Position numbers and translations under genes: made by a program
The notes under the pieces: generated by a model
What the model was told of the DNA's origin: nothing
Database searches by the model: none
The model's input: the letters and a program-made list of their open reading frames with translations, nothing else
NCBI GenBank assembly: GCA_945882755.1
Contig: CAMCWS010000052.1
Location: forward strand, 1-14,681
Length of the DNA: 14,681 nucleotides
Origin: Bordetella parapertussis
GTDB taxonomy: Bacteria; Pseudomonadota; Gammaproteobacteria; Burkholderiales; Burkholderiaceae_C
Direction: 5' to 3'
In this document: positions 1 to 5,530 of the stretch, piece by piece
Numbering within the stretch: position 1 is the stretch's first letter
Layout of the letters: every line of letters begins with the position of its first letter

Positions 1-1517
1 ATGGTTTCGCCTGACTTGGCTACCAAACGTTGCAACACGCCGAAATTGGCGACGCTGGGTTGTTGAATACTTTGCAAGCTTGCGCCACTGCCGGTGTTGA
101 AGGTCTTCAATTCTTTGAGTGAACTGAGCGACAAGCCGCACTCCACCAGCACATGGTTGGAGTCAAGCAAGATGGGCAATAAGTTGAGCGTGAAGCCGGT
201 GGTGATTTCGCCCGGTGTCAGGCTGGGAGCGCCATACGATGTGGCACCCGCGGTCGAGGTCAGAATGGTTGGGGTGACAGACTTCAAATAGCTTTGGGTG
301 GTTTGGCTACCCACGGGCACGGGTTGGCGGTTGACGGTGGTAACCACCGTCGAATAAGACGAACTCACCCGGCCAAATTTTTCCAGTGCTTGGAACAGCA
401 GCGAGTTGGTGGTACCCGCGCTGTTTCTCAGTACCAAGCCAATATTGGCGGCAGACTCAGCGCTTGTCAGCGACGTTGGTCCTCTGAGTGAGAGCTGGCC
501 AAGGCGCATGGACTCGGACACATAGTTCCAATCGATACCCGATTGAAACTCGTTGCTCAGGTTAACTTGCACCACCTCAACCGTCATCGACACTTGGCGC
601 ATCAGGTTTTGGTTCAGGCTTTGGATGTACTGTTCAATCGCCTCGACATTGCGAAAGGCGTCTCTCACCGTGACGGTGCCGGTGTTGGGGTCGATCACCA
701 ATTTGCCGCTGACCGACACCATATTGGCCAAGTTTTTCTCAATGCCTGTCCAAAAATTGATGTCTGCGGTGCTGGTCGATGTCGAAGTGCCGCCGCCGGT
801 GGAGTTCAAATTCAGGGTTGACGACAGTTTTAAGCCGCCAGGCAAGGTTTTGACCGCAATACTGCGTGACACCACGCGGTAAAAAAGAATGCGTCCCGAC
901 TCATACGACCAACGCAGGTCTGAGCGCAATGCCACTTGGTTGAGCAAGCCCGCCAAACTGCCAGAGTAATTGAGCTCGATGTCGTTTTGTGTCGCTGGGT
1001 CGGTGTTGCTGGAAAGCTTGCTGCCGCCTGCTCGCTGCACCCGTTCGACGATGGATTTATCTGCTGACGCGGCTGTATTGGCGGTGGGCGAGGTTTTGGC
1101 TTCCGCAGGGCCAGCGGTTGGGGCGACTTGCGCCATACCGACAGGTATGAACAAGGCGTTGGGCAAGGTGGCGTCTGAGGCCACATTGACCGGAATTTCA
1201 ATGGCGCGTTCGATCAGCTCGGCAATGGTTTTGATGTTGTGTTTGCCGGGTACACGCAGGGTGATGGAGGCAATACGGCTGGGCAGCATTTCACTGCGGT
1301 CGATGGGCACCGAGTTGGTGGTGAAGCGCGGTGTTTTGCTGGTTACCACCGAGGGGCTTGGCCCGGGGTTGTTGCGCAACAAGGCGTCAGCTGCCGCTGC
1401 GCGTTGGCTGATGTCTTTGTGGCCTTTGGCAATGGCGGTTTCGTAGCGTGAGCTGGCGCAACCACTCAACAAGGCCAAGCAGCAAAACGCAGGTATCAAA
1501 CGCAGTTGGGTTTTCAT
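1..1517 (-). CDS. pilN: PilN-family type IVb pilus secretin lipoprotein, 3' end beyond window
   Basis: Outer-membrane secretin expected to form the ring through which a type IVb pilus leaves the cell. The frame is open from ATG at 1517 to the left edge (505 residues visible), so the C-terminal end is missing; family members are usually somewhat over 500 residues, so perhaps 50 residues are lost. The N-terminus is a lipoprotein signal peptide with a lipobox L17-S-G-C20. Residues about 90-300 contain the PilN/STN-like periplasmic part. The region from about 305 onward is secretin core, with VNRQPVPVGSQTT (395-407) and TPGEITTGFTLNLLPILLDS (434-453) matching the VPxG...TGxxLxxxP pattern of secretins. 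A Thr/Ser/Gly-rich stretch lies at 239-250. The start is preceded by a weak GAAGA ribosome site. It lies 7 bases after the TcpQ-like gene and is probably cotranscribed with it. A general type II secretion secretin is less likely because of the TcpQ and PilS-like neighbours. Confidence 0.87.
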   Translation of the reverse strand, partial: MKTQLRLIPAFCCLALLSGCASSRYETAIAKGHKDISQRAAAADALLRNNPGPSPSVVTSKTPRFTTNSVPIDRSEMLPSRIASITLRVPGKHNIKTIAELIERAIEIPVNVASDATLPNALFIPVGMAQVAPTAGPAEAKTSPTANTAASADKSIVERVQRAGGSKLSSNTDPATQNDIELNYSGSLAGLLNQVALRSDLRWSYESGRILFYRVVSRSIAVKTLPGGLKLSSTLNLNSTGGGTSTSTSTADINFWTGIEKNLANMVSVSGKLVIDPNTGTVTVRDAFRNVEAIEQYIQSLNQNLMRQVSMTVEVVQVNLSNEFQSGIDWNYVSESMRLGQLSLRGPTSLTSAESAANIGLVLRNSAGTTNSLLFQALEKFGRVSSSYSTVVTTVNRQPVPVGSQTTQSYLKSVTPTILTSTAGATSYGAPSLTPGEITTGFTLNLLPILLDSNHVLVECGLSLSSLKELKTFNTGSGASLQSIQQPSVANFGVLQRLVAKSGET

Positions 1518-1524
1518 GGTGTCT

Positions 1525-2052
1525 TCATCGCGCATAAGGGTCTTGGTGCCGGATGATGCTGATCACCCGCGTCGAGTGGTTCATGACAGCTTGCAAGGGG
1601 TAGTCGGTGCTGGCGAGTGAATTCATCACCATCTGAATAGCCACCGTGAAACTTCCCTCCACACTGATTTGGGCTTGGATGGGAAAGTCCCGCTCGGCCT
1701 CCCACATCAGTTGCCAGTTGGCGGTTTGTGCCCAGCGGCTCAGGCTGTGGTACAGGGTTTTGTCTTGCGACAACAAAGACCACACCGCAGAGGGTTCGTT
1801 GGCAGGGGCTTTTGCCGCCTCACCAGGGCCAGAGGGGCTGGGCAAGGTGGGCTTGGGAGGTTTAGCCCATTCGACAGAAATTTCAAATTCATTCACAAAC
1901 ATGGGACTTTGTTTTCTGTCGTCGGTGCGGCTGGGAATGGCTTTGTCTTTTTTCAGCACCGGTGGGGCGGGGGGTGCAGGGGCGGTTTGCGCCCCTGCGG
2001 GCAGGCTCAAGCACGCTACCAGCAAGCCAGACAAAATGAAGTGGTACTGCAT
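1525..2052 (-). CDS. TcpQ-domain periplasmic pilus biogenesis protein
   Basis: 175-residue exported protein. Residues 1-21 form a Sec signal peptide (hydrophobic LLVACLSL, likely cut after AGA-Q). A Pro/Ala/Lys-rich linker follows (about 22-50, and again around 65-85). The C-terminal part, about residues 105-172, resembles the TcpQ/PilL C-terminal domain: alternating 'W-L-W-AE-D--I-A-I-GSF--AI--V--SL' followed by a short strand ending VISIIRHQDPYAR. In the toxin-coregulated pilus and R64-type systems such proteins help the secretin localise or assemble. Here it lies directly upstream of the PilN secretin and 28 bases after the pilin, which fits a secretin partner. No catalytic motif is visible. 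The role is taken from family and position and is not shown directly. Confidence 0.78.
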   Translation of the reverse strand: MQYHFILSGLLVACLSLPAGAQTAPAPPAPPVLKKDKAIPSRTDDRKQSPMFVNEFEISVEWAKPPKPTLPSPSGPGEAAKAPANEPSAVWSLLSQDKTLYHSLSRWAQTANWQLMWEAERDFPIQAQISVEGSFTVAIQMVMNSLASTDYPLQAVMNHSTRVISIIRHQDPYAR

Positions 2053-2080
2053 GGTGGGTTGCGCCTTGTGGGGTTTCGCT

Positions 2081-2719
2081 TTAAGGCTTCAGGGCAATGG
2101 CAAAGTCGAATGAGGCAACATTGGGGCTATCACATCTATCAGCTACAGCAGCAAGATCGATATTGTTTTCAGGTCGCTTCACCGTGGTGCCTGCAGTCGT
2201 CCAGTCAGCCGCAGCTGGTACTCGGGCTGCTGCTGCTGCTGCTCCATCAAAAACTGCAATTGCATAGGCAATGTTTGCTAAGCCGGATGCAAAATCTGCA
2301 CATCCTGCTCTGGGTACATTGGTGATCGTGTACACGATGGATGAATTTACAGGTGCTGGCCCCACAGCTACTGTATTTGTTGCAACAAACTCTTGAGTTC
2401 CAAAAGCGGAAATCACTCTGTCAACTGCACCTGCAGCGGTTCGAACAACTTGTGATGGATCCCATCCGTTCAAATTGGCCATTTGTGCCAGTGTGATGGC
2501 TGTGGTGGCCGTGTTTCCGCCAAATGCTGAACTGATCCTCGCGCTCAATTTGGCGGTGGTTTGCAGTTGTTTGCTGACCTTGTTGCCGGTCAAGATGCTT
2601 TGCACCCCTGTCAGACCCGCCACAACCAGCACTGCAACGATGGAGACTGCAATAGCCAATTCAACAATGGTGTAACCACCCTGACGACGATTTTTTTGAA
2701 GAAACTGATGCGAAGCCAT
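2081..2719 (-). CDS. Type IVb prepilin, PilS-like major pilin
   Basis: 212-residue type IV prepilin. Starting at the ATG at 2719, the leader is 15 residues, MASHQFLQKNRRQGG, and prepilin peptidase would cut before YTIVEL. Glu at mature position 5 (residue 20) is present, followed by a hydrophobic helix to about residue 45 that acts as membrane anchor and filament core. Two cysteines (140 in RAGCADF and 196 in DRCDSP) probably close the C-terminal disulfide loop typical of pilins. A run of six alanines (about 160-165) is encoded by a GCT/AGC trinucleotide repeat at 2226-2243. The ATG is chosen because AAGGGG lies 7 bases upstream and the leader then has normal length; a TTG at 2746 would add nine residues without a ribosome site. 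It resembles the PilS N-terminal family. It is first in the leftward operon with the TcpQ-like and PilN genes. Confidence 0.87.
   Translation of the reverse strand: MASHQFLQKNRRQGGYTIVELAIAVSIVAVLVVAGLTGVQSILTGNKVSKQLQTTAKLSARISSAFGGNTATTAITLAQMANLNGWDPSQVVRTAAGAVDRVISAFGTQEFVATNTVAVGPAPVNSSIVYTITNVPRAGCADFASGLANIAYAIAVFDGAAAAAARVPAAADWTTAGTTVKRPENNIDLAAVADRCDSPNVASFDFAIALKP
2226..2243 (-). repeat. Trinucleotide repeat (six GCT units) inside the pilin gene
   Basis: Six perfect GCT units on the plus strand. On the coding (minus) strand they give a run of six alanine codons followed by Gly/Ala-rich sequence in the surface part of the pilin. Because the unit is three bases, slippage would change the number of alanines without breaking the frame. 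Confidence 0.8.
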
Positions 2720-2757
2720 TGAATACCCCTTTTGAATTAAAAACAATGAAATTAAAC

Positions 2758-2783
2758 AAATGATTACTACTTAATAATCATTT
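2758..2783. promoter_or_regulatory. Perfect 9-bp inverted repeat at the predicted pilin transcription start
   Basis: AAATGATTA (2758-2766), 8-base spacer, TAATCATTT (2775-2783): both arms match perfectly. It begins immediately downstream of the predicted pilin -10 box and ends 38 bases before the pilin ATG. It could be a repressor operator, or form a 9-bp stem with an 8-base loop in the 5' leader. There is no T-run after it, so it is not an intrinsic terminator. The binding protein is unknown. Confidence 0.6.
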
Positions 2784-2789
2784 AAGGTG
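2768..2789. repeat. Composite motif copy B (TACTTAA-N3-TCATTTAAGGTG)
   Basis: Shares TACTTAA and TCATTTAAGGTG with a second copy at 2870-2893; here the two parts are separated by 3 bases. This copy overlaps the right arm of the inverted repeat at the pilin transcription start. Two copies about 104 bases apart in one spacer look like paired binding sites for one regulator. Confidence 0.5.
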
Positions 2790-2790
2790 A

Positions 2791-2818
2791 AATATACATC
2801 AGAAGTGTCAAATATCAA
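2791..2818 (-). promoter_or_regulatory. Predicted sigma-70 promoter of the pilin operon
   Basis: On the minus strand, TTGATA (2818-2813; 5 of 6 to the -35 consensus), a 16-base spacer, and TATATT (2796-2791; 5 of 6 to the -10 consensus). Transcription would start near 2784, giving a leader of about 65 bases before the pilin ATG. A TTGACA box (2811-2806) also lies inside this stretch but has no well-spaced -10. Prediction by eye only. Confidence 0.5.
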
Positions 2819-2864
2819 TAAATTTTTTATCTTTTTTTAAATTTTTGTATGATGTTTATATAAA

Positions 2865-2876
2865 TTAAGTACTTAA
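2865..2876. repeat. 12-bp perfect palindrome TTAAGTACTTAA
   Basis: Self-complementary over all 12 bases, in A+T-rich DNA between the divergent pilin and liuB genes. It overlaps the left part of composite motif copy A. Possible protein binding site; function unknown. Confidence 0.45.
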
Positions 2877-2893
2877 AGCACTCATTTAAGGTG
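2870..2893. repeat. Composite motif copy A (TACTTAA-N5-TCATTTAAGGTG)
   Basis: Second copy of the motif at 2768-2789, with a 5-base instead of a 3-base gap between the two conserved parts. It lies about 75-100 bases upstream of the predicted pilin transcription start and overlaps the palindrome at 2865-2876, a position suitable for an activator of the pilin promoter. Confidence 0.5.
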
Positions 2894-2936
2894 TATTTTT
2901 TTGCCACAATCATCTTTGGAGCGCAAATTCACCAAG

Positions 2937-2965
2937 TTGACGTTTACGTCAACGTCAACTAAAGT
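2937..2965 (+). promoter_or_regulatory. liuB promoter with LiuR-like palindromic operator
   Basis: TTGACG (2937-2942) and TAAAGT (2960-2965) are spaced by 17 bases and form a reasonable sigma-70 promoter. A perfect inverted repeat, TTGACGT-TT-ACGTCAA (2937-2952), covers the -35 box, and its right half-site is repeated again, overlapping, at 2952-2958. ACGT-centred palindromes of this kind are, as I recall, described for LiuR, the MerR-family regulator of branched-chain amino acid breakdown in proteobacteria, which would fit the gene downstream. Transcription would start near 2972, leaving only about 18 bases before the liuB ATG, and no clear Shine-Dalgarno is seen there. Confidence 0.6.
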
Positions 2966-2989
2966 CGCTTTTTCACTTTGTGGCTTGCC

Positions 2990-4597
2990 ATGTCGGTTCT
3001 CACCTCCCATTTATCCCCCCGCTCGCAAGACTTTGCGGCCAATGCCCAGGCCATGCAGGCGGCGGTGGCCGATTTGCGTGCGCAGTTGCAAGCCAGCGCT
3101 TTGGGCGGGGGCGAAGCGGCACGGGCCAAGCAGCTGGCGCGGGGCAAGCTGCCGCCGCGTGAGCGGGTGGCTTTGTTGCTCGACCCGGGCACACCCTTTT
3201 TAGAACTGAGCCCCTTGGCCGCCCACGGCATGTACAACGGCGACGCGCCTTGTGCGGGGGTGATCGCCGGCATTGGCCGGGTGAGCGGCGTGGACTGCAT
3301 GGTGGTCTGCAACGACGCCACGGTGAAGGGCGGCACCTACTACCCCATGACGGTGAAAAAACATTTGCGTGCCCAAGAGGTGGCCCAGCAAAACCAATTG
3401 CCCTGTATTTATTTGGTGGACTCGGGCGGCGCCAACCTGCCAAACCAAGACGATGTGTTCCCCGACAAAGAGCACTTTGGCCGCATCTTCTACAACCAAG
3501 CCAATATGAGCGCCCAAGGCATCGCGCAAATCGCGGTGGTCATGGGCAGTTGCACCGCGGGTGGGGCGTATGTGCCGGCCATGAGCGACGAGACCATCAT
3601 CGTGAAAAACCAAGGCACCATCTTCTTGGGCGGCCCGCCCTTGGTTAAGGCCGCCATTGGCGAAATCGTCAGCGCCGAAGAATTAGGGGGCGGCGATGTG
3701 CACACCCGTTTGTCGGGTGTGGCCGACCACTTGGCCGACAACGACGCCCATGCCATCGCGCTTGCCCGTGAAGCGGTGGCGCGGTTGAACCACCGCAAGC
3801 AAGTGCAACTGGCGGTGCGTGAAGCCCGTGCGCCCTTGTATGACGTGCAAGAACTGCACGGCGTCATCCCTACCGACACCAAAAAGCCGTATGACGTGCG
3901 TGAAATCATCGCCCGCATCGTCGATGGCTCGGAGATGCACGAGTTCAAGCCGCGTTTTGGCGCAACCTTGGTGTGCGGTTTTGCCCATGTGGAAGGCATG
4001 CCGGTGGGCATCATCGCCAACAACGGCGTGCTGTTTTCCGAGTCGGCACAAAAGGGTGCGCACTTCATCGAGCTGTGTTGCCAGCGCAAAATTCCTTTGG
4101 TGTTTTTGCAAAACATCACCGGCTTCATGGTGGGGCGAAAGTATGAAAACGAGGGCATTGCCCGCCATGGCGCCAAGATGGTGACCGCCGTGGCCACAGC
4201 CCAGGTGCCCAAATTCACCTTCATCATTGGCGGCAGCTACGGCGCAGGCAACTACGGCATGTGCGGTCGCGCCTTCAACCCCCGTTTTTTATGGATGTGG
4301 CCCAACGCCCGCATATGCGTCATGGGCGGCGAGCAAGCCGCCAGCGTGCTGGCCACGGTGCGGCGCGACGGCATCGAGGCCAAAGGCGGCAGCTGGAGCG
4401 CCGATGAAGAGGCCAAGTTCAAGCAACCCCTGCTGGACCAATTTGCCCACCAATCCCACCCCTATTACGCCAGCGCCCGCCTGTGGGACGACGGCGTGAT
4501 CGACCCTGCCGACACCCGACGGGTGCTGGCGCTGGGCCTGTCCGCCGCGCTGAATGCGCCCATTCCCGAGACACGCTTTGGCGTTTTTCGCATGTAA
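2990..4597 (+). CDS. liuB: Methylcrotonyl-CoA carboxylase beta (carboxyltransferase) subunit
   Basis: 535 residues, the usual length for this subunit. It transfers carboxyl from carboxybiotin to 3-methylcrotonyl-CoA, giving 3-methylglutaconyl-CoA in leucine/isovalerate breakdown, in a cytoplasmic alpha/beta complex with the biotin-carrying subunit encoded at 7652-9670. Two carboxyltransferase halves are visible: the N half with [48 protein letters not shown] and [16 protein letters not shown]; the C half with [44 protein letters not shown] and [15 protein letters not shown]. It ends [17 protein letters not shown], typical of this family. The ATG at 2990 is preferred to an in-frame TTG at 2978 because family members start MxxLxxxxxPRSxxF. 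The close relative geranyl-CoA carboxylase (AtuC) cannot be fully excluded. A LiuR-like site overlaps its promoter. Confidence 0.88.
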   Translation: MSVLTSHLSPRSQDFAANAQAMQAAVADLRAQLQASALGGGEAARAKQLARGKLPPRERVALLLDPGTPFLELSPLAAHGMYNGDAPCAGVIAGIGRVSGVDCMVVCNDATVKGGTYYPMTVKKHLRAQEVAQQNQLPCIYLVDSGGANLPNQDDVFPDKEHFGRIFYNQANMSAQGIAQIAVVMGSCTAGGAYVPAMSDETIIVKNQGTIFLGGPPLVKAAIGEIVSAEELGGGDVHTRLSGVADHLADNDAHAIALAREAVARLNHRKQVQLAVREARAPLYDVQELHGVIPTDTKKPYDVREIIARIVDGSEMHEFKPRFGATLVCGFAHVEGMPVGIIANNGVLFSESAQKGAHFIELCCQRKIPLVFLQNITGFMVGRKYENEGIARHGAKMVTAVATAQVPKFTFIIGGSYGAGNYGMCGRAFNPRFLWMWPNARICVMGGEQAASVLATVRRDGIEAKGGSWSADEEAKFKQPLLDQFAHQSHPYYASARLWDDGVIDPADTRRVLALGLSAALNAPIPETRFGVFRM

Positions 4598-4627
4598 TGT
4601 GTATGATTACGACTTTTAATACACATT
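4578..4627 (+). promoter_or_regulatory. vapBC promoter with palindromic operator
   Basis: AATGTGTAT (4596-4604) and ATACACATT (4619-4627) form a perfect 9-bp inverted repeat with a 14-base spacer, starting on the liuB stop codon and ending 11 bases before the vapB ATG. A -10 box TATGAT (4602-4607; 5 of 6) lies on the left arm, with TTGGCG (4578-4583; 4 of 6) 18 bases upstream inside the end of liuB. A palindrome across the -10 region is the normal arrangement for autorepression by a VapB-VapC complex. Confidence 0.62.
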
Positions 4628-4638
4628 GAGGGCGGTCT

Positions 4639-4911
4639 ATGCGAACCAATATCGATATCAATGACGACTTGATGGCGGCTGCCATGGCCGCAGGCGGCTT
4701 CAAAACCAAACGTGAGGCGGTGGAAGAGGGCTTGCGTTTGCTCAGTCGCCGAAAAGTTTATGACGGCTTGCTCGCCTTGCGCGGCCAATTGCAATGGGAC
4801 GATTCGGATGCGGGCTGGGCACGAGCTGCTGAACAACCCGTCACGGTGCAAGAGCCCAAGGCCACCTATCAAGGCAAGCCCTCAACCCGTGGACGCGGCG
4901 CATCCAAATGA
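4639..4911 (+). CDS. vapB: VapB-family antitoxin
   Basis: 90-residue antitoxin of a type II toxin-antitoxin pair. The N-terminal half (MRTNIDINDDLMAAAM...TKREAVEEGLRLLSRR) has the ribbon-helix-helix DNA-binding pattern of VapB proteins (MRTNI-DDDL--A, then TKREAV---L). The C-terminal half, about residues 50-90, is polar and probably disordered, as expected for the segment that wraps and blocks the toxin. A good ribosome site, GAGGG (4628-4632), lies 6 bases before the ATG. Its stop overlaps the toxin start in an ATGA (4908-4911), so the two are translationally coupled. The complex should bind the inverted repeat at 4596-4627 and repress its own promoter. Confidence 0.88.
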   Translation: MRTNIDINDDLMAAAMAAGGFKTKREAVEEGLRLLSRRKVYDGLLALRGQLQWDDSDAGWARAAEQPVTVQEPKATYQGKPSTRGRGASK

Positions 4912-5309
4912 TCTTGGTAGACACCAGCGTCTGGATTGACTTTTTTCGCGGCCAGCGCAGTGCGGCCTGCGAGGCGTTGGCGCAGTGCCTGGGCGACGCC
5001 AGTTTGGAGGTCGGTATGCCTGACTTGGTGTTGTTCGAGGTGATGCGCGGGTTTCGCGAAAACCGCGCGATGCATGAGGCGCAAGCCTTGCTCACTGCAT
5101 TGCCCGCCGTGGAACTGGGCGGCGCTGACAAGGCGCTAAAAGCTGCAGCACGCTACCGTCAACTGCGCTTACAAGGGCGCACCGTGAACAGCCCCATTGA
5201 TGTGCTGTTGGCCAGCTATTGCATGGACCAAGGACACGTGCTGCTGCACAACGATGCCGACTTTGAATCACTGCAAATTCTTGGAGGCCTGGACACATGG
5301 CCTCATTAA
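4908..5309 (+). CDS. vapC: VapC-family PIN-domain ribonuclease toxin
   Basis: 133 residues, one PIN domain. The acidic metal-binding residues are in place: Asp5 (in VDTSVWIDFF), Glu44 (in LVLFEVMRG), Asp98 (in NSPIDVLLASYC) and Asp116 (in LLHNDADFE), so the protein should be active. VapC toxins cut RNA, often tRNA or rRNA, when free of VapB. The ATG overlaps the vapB stop (ATGA). Downstream there is no simple terminator; instead two 68-bp hairpin-forming repeats begin 40 bases after the stop. The pair interrupts a catabolic cluster and has no visible relation to it. Confidence 0.9.
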   Translation: MILVDTSVWIDFFRGQRSAACEALAQCLGDASLEVGMPDLVLFEVMRGFRENRAMHEAQALLTALPAVELGGADKALKAAARYRQLRLQGRTVNSPIDVLLASYCMDQGHVLLHNDADFESLQILGGLDTWPH

Positions 5310-5313
5310 CAGC

Positions 5314-5349
5314 CGTCAATGCGATCCCCTACGTCATTGCGATCCCCTA
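5314..5349. repeat. Two tandem 18-bp units, CGTCAWTGCGATCCCCTA
   Basis: Units at 5314-5331 and 5332-5349 differ at one base (CGTCAA versus CGTCAT). Each begins with the same CGTCATTGCGA head that opens the 68-bp repeat starting at 5350, so the head is present three times in a row. This looks like slippage or partial duplication at the edge of the repeat element. Confidence 0.8.
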
Positions 5350-5417
5350 CGTCATTGCGAGCGAAGCGAAGCAATCTCCAGCGGGATCGTTTCGTCGCTG
5401 CGCTCCTCGCGATGACG
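5350..5417. repeat. 68-bp interspersed repeat, copy 1 (imperfect hairpin)
   Basis: Starts CGTCATTGCGAG and ends CTCGCGATGACG, ends that are inverted repeats with one mismatch. The inner parts (GAGCGAAGCGAAGCA and TTCGTCGCTGCGCTC) pair imperfectly, so DNA or RNA could fold into a long hairpin. It is nearly identical to copy 2 except for the centre. I recognise this as a common non-coding palindromic repeat of Burkholderiales. Small open frames across it are not genes. Confidence 0.85.
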
Positions 5418-5425
5418 CACATACC

Positions 5426-5493
5426 GGTCATTGCGAGCGAAGCGAAGCAATCTCCAGCAAGGTCGCTTCGTCGCTGCGCTCCTCGCGATGACG
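5426..5493. repeat. 68-bp interspersed repeat, copy 2 (imperfect hairpin)
   Basis: Same ends and arms as the copy at 5350-5417, same orientation, 8 bases after it. The first base and the centre differ: CCAGCAAGGTCGC instead of CCAGCGGGATCGT. Conserved arms with a variable centre fit a structure kept by pairing or by a mobilising enzyme. It ends 37 bases before the acyl-CoA dehydrogenase start. Confidence 0.85.
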
Positions 5494-5530
5494 CATTAAG
5501 TTTTTTAAATCAACTCACAAAGCCACTCTT

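Larger units (their letters stand above)
2720..2989. other. A+T-rich divergent intergenic region between pilin operon and liuB
   Basis: 270 bases without a convincing gene. From about 2740 to 2900 it is strikingly A+T-rich (for example the T runs at 2822-2828 and 2832-2838), in contrast to the G+C-rich genes on its right. It carries the pilin promoter, an inverted repeat, the duplicated composite motif and a palindrome in its left and central part, and the liuB promoter with a LiuR-like palindrome at its right end. The shift in composition may mark the boundary of an acquired pilus locus or a site for nucleoid-associated silencing proteins; this is inference. Confidence 0.7.

Noticed and set aside
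2720..2746. Upstream TTG start for the pilin at 2746
   Set aside because: No ribosome site; the ATG at 2719 has AAGGGG 7 bases upstream and gives a normal prepilin leader.
2978..2989. TTG start for liuB at 2978
   Set aside because: Adds four residues not expected in the family, and the ATG at 2990 is a canonical codon matching the usual N-terminus.
3000..4227. Long antisense open frames within liuB
   Set aside because: Typical of G+C-rich coding DNA; the sense frame is a complete, well-conserved enzyme and the antisense products resemble nothing.
5350..5493. Possible CRISPR array
   Set aside because: Only two copies, palindromic over their full length, separated by 8 bases rather than by spacers of constant size, and no cas genes.
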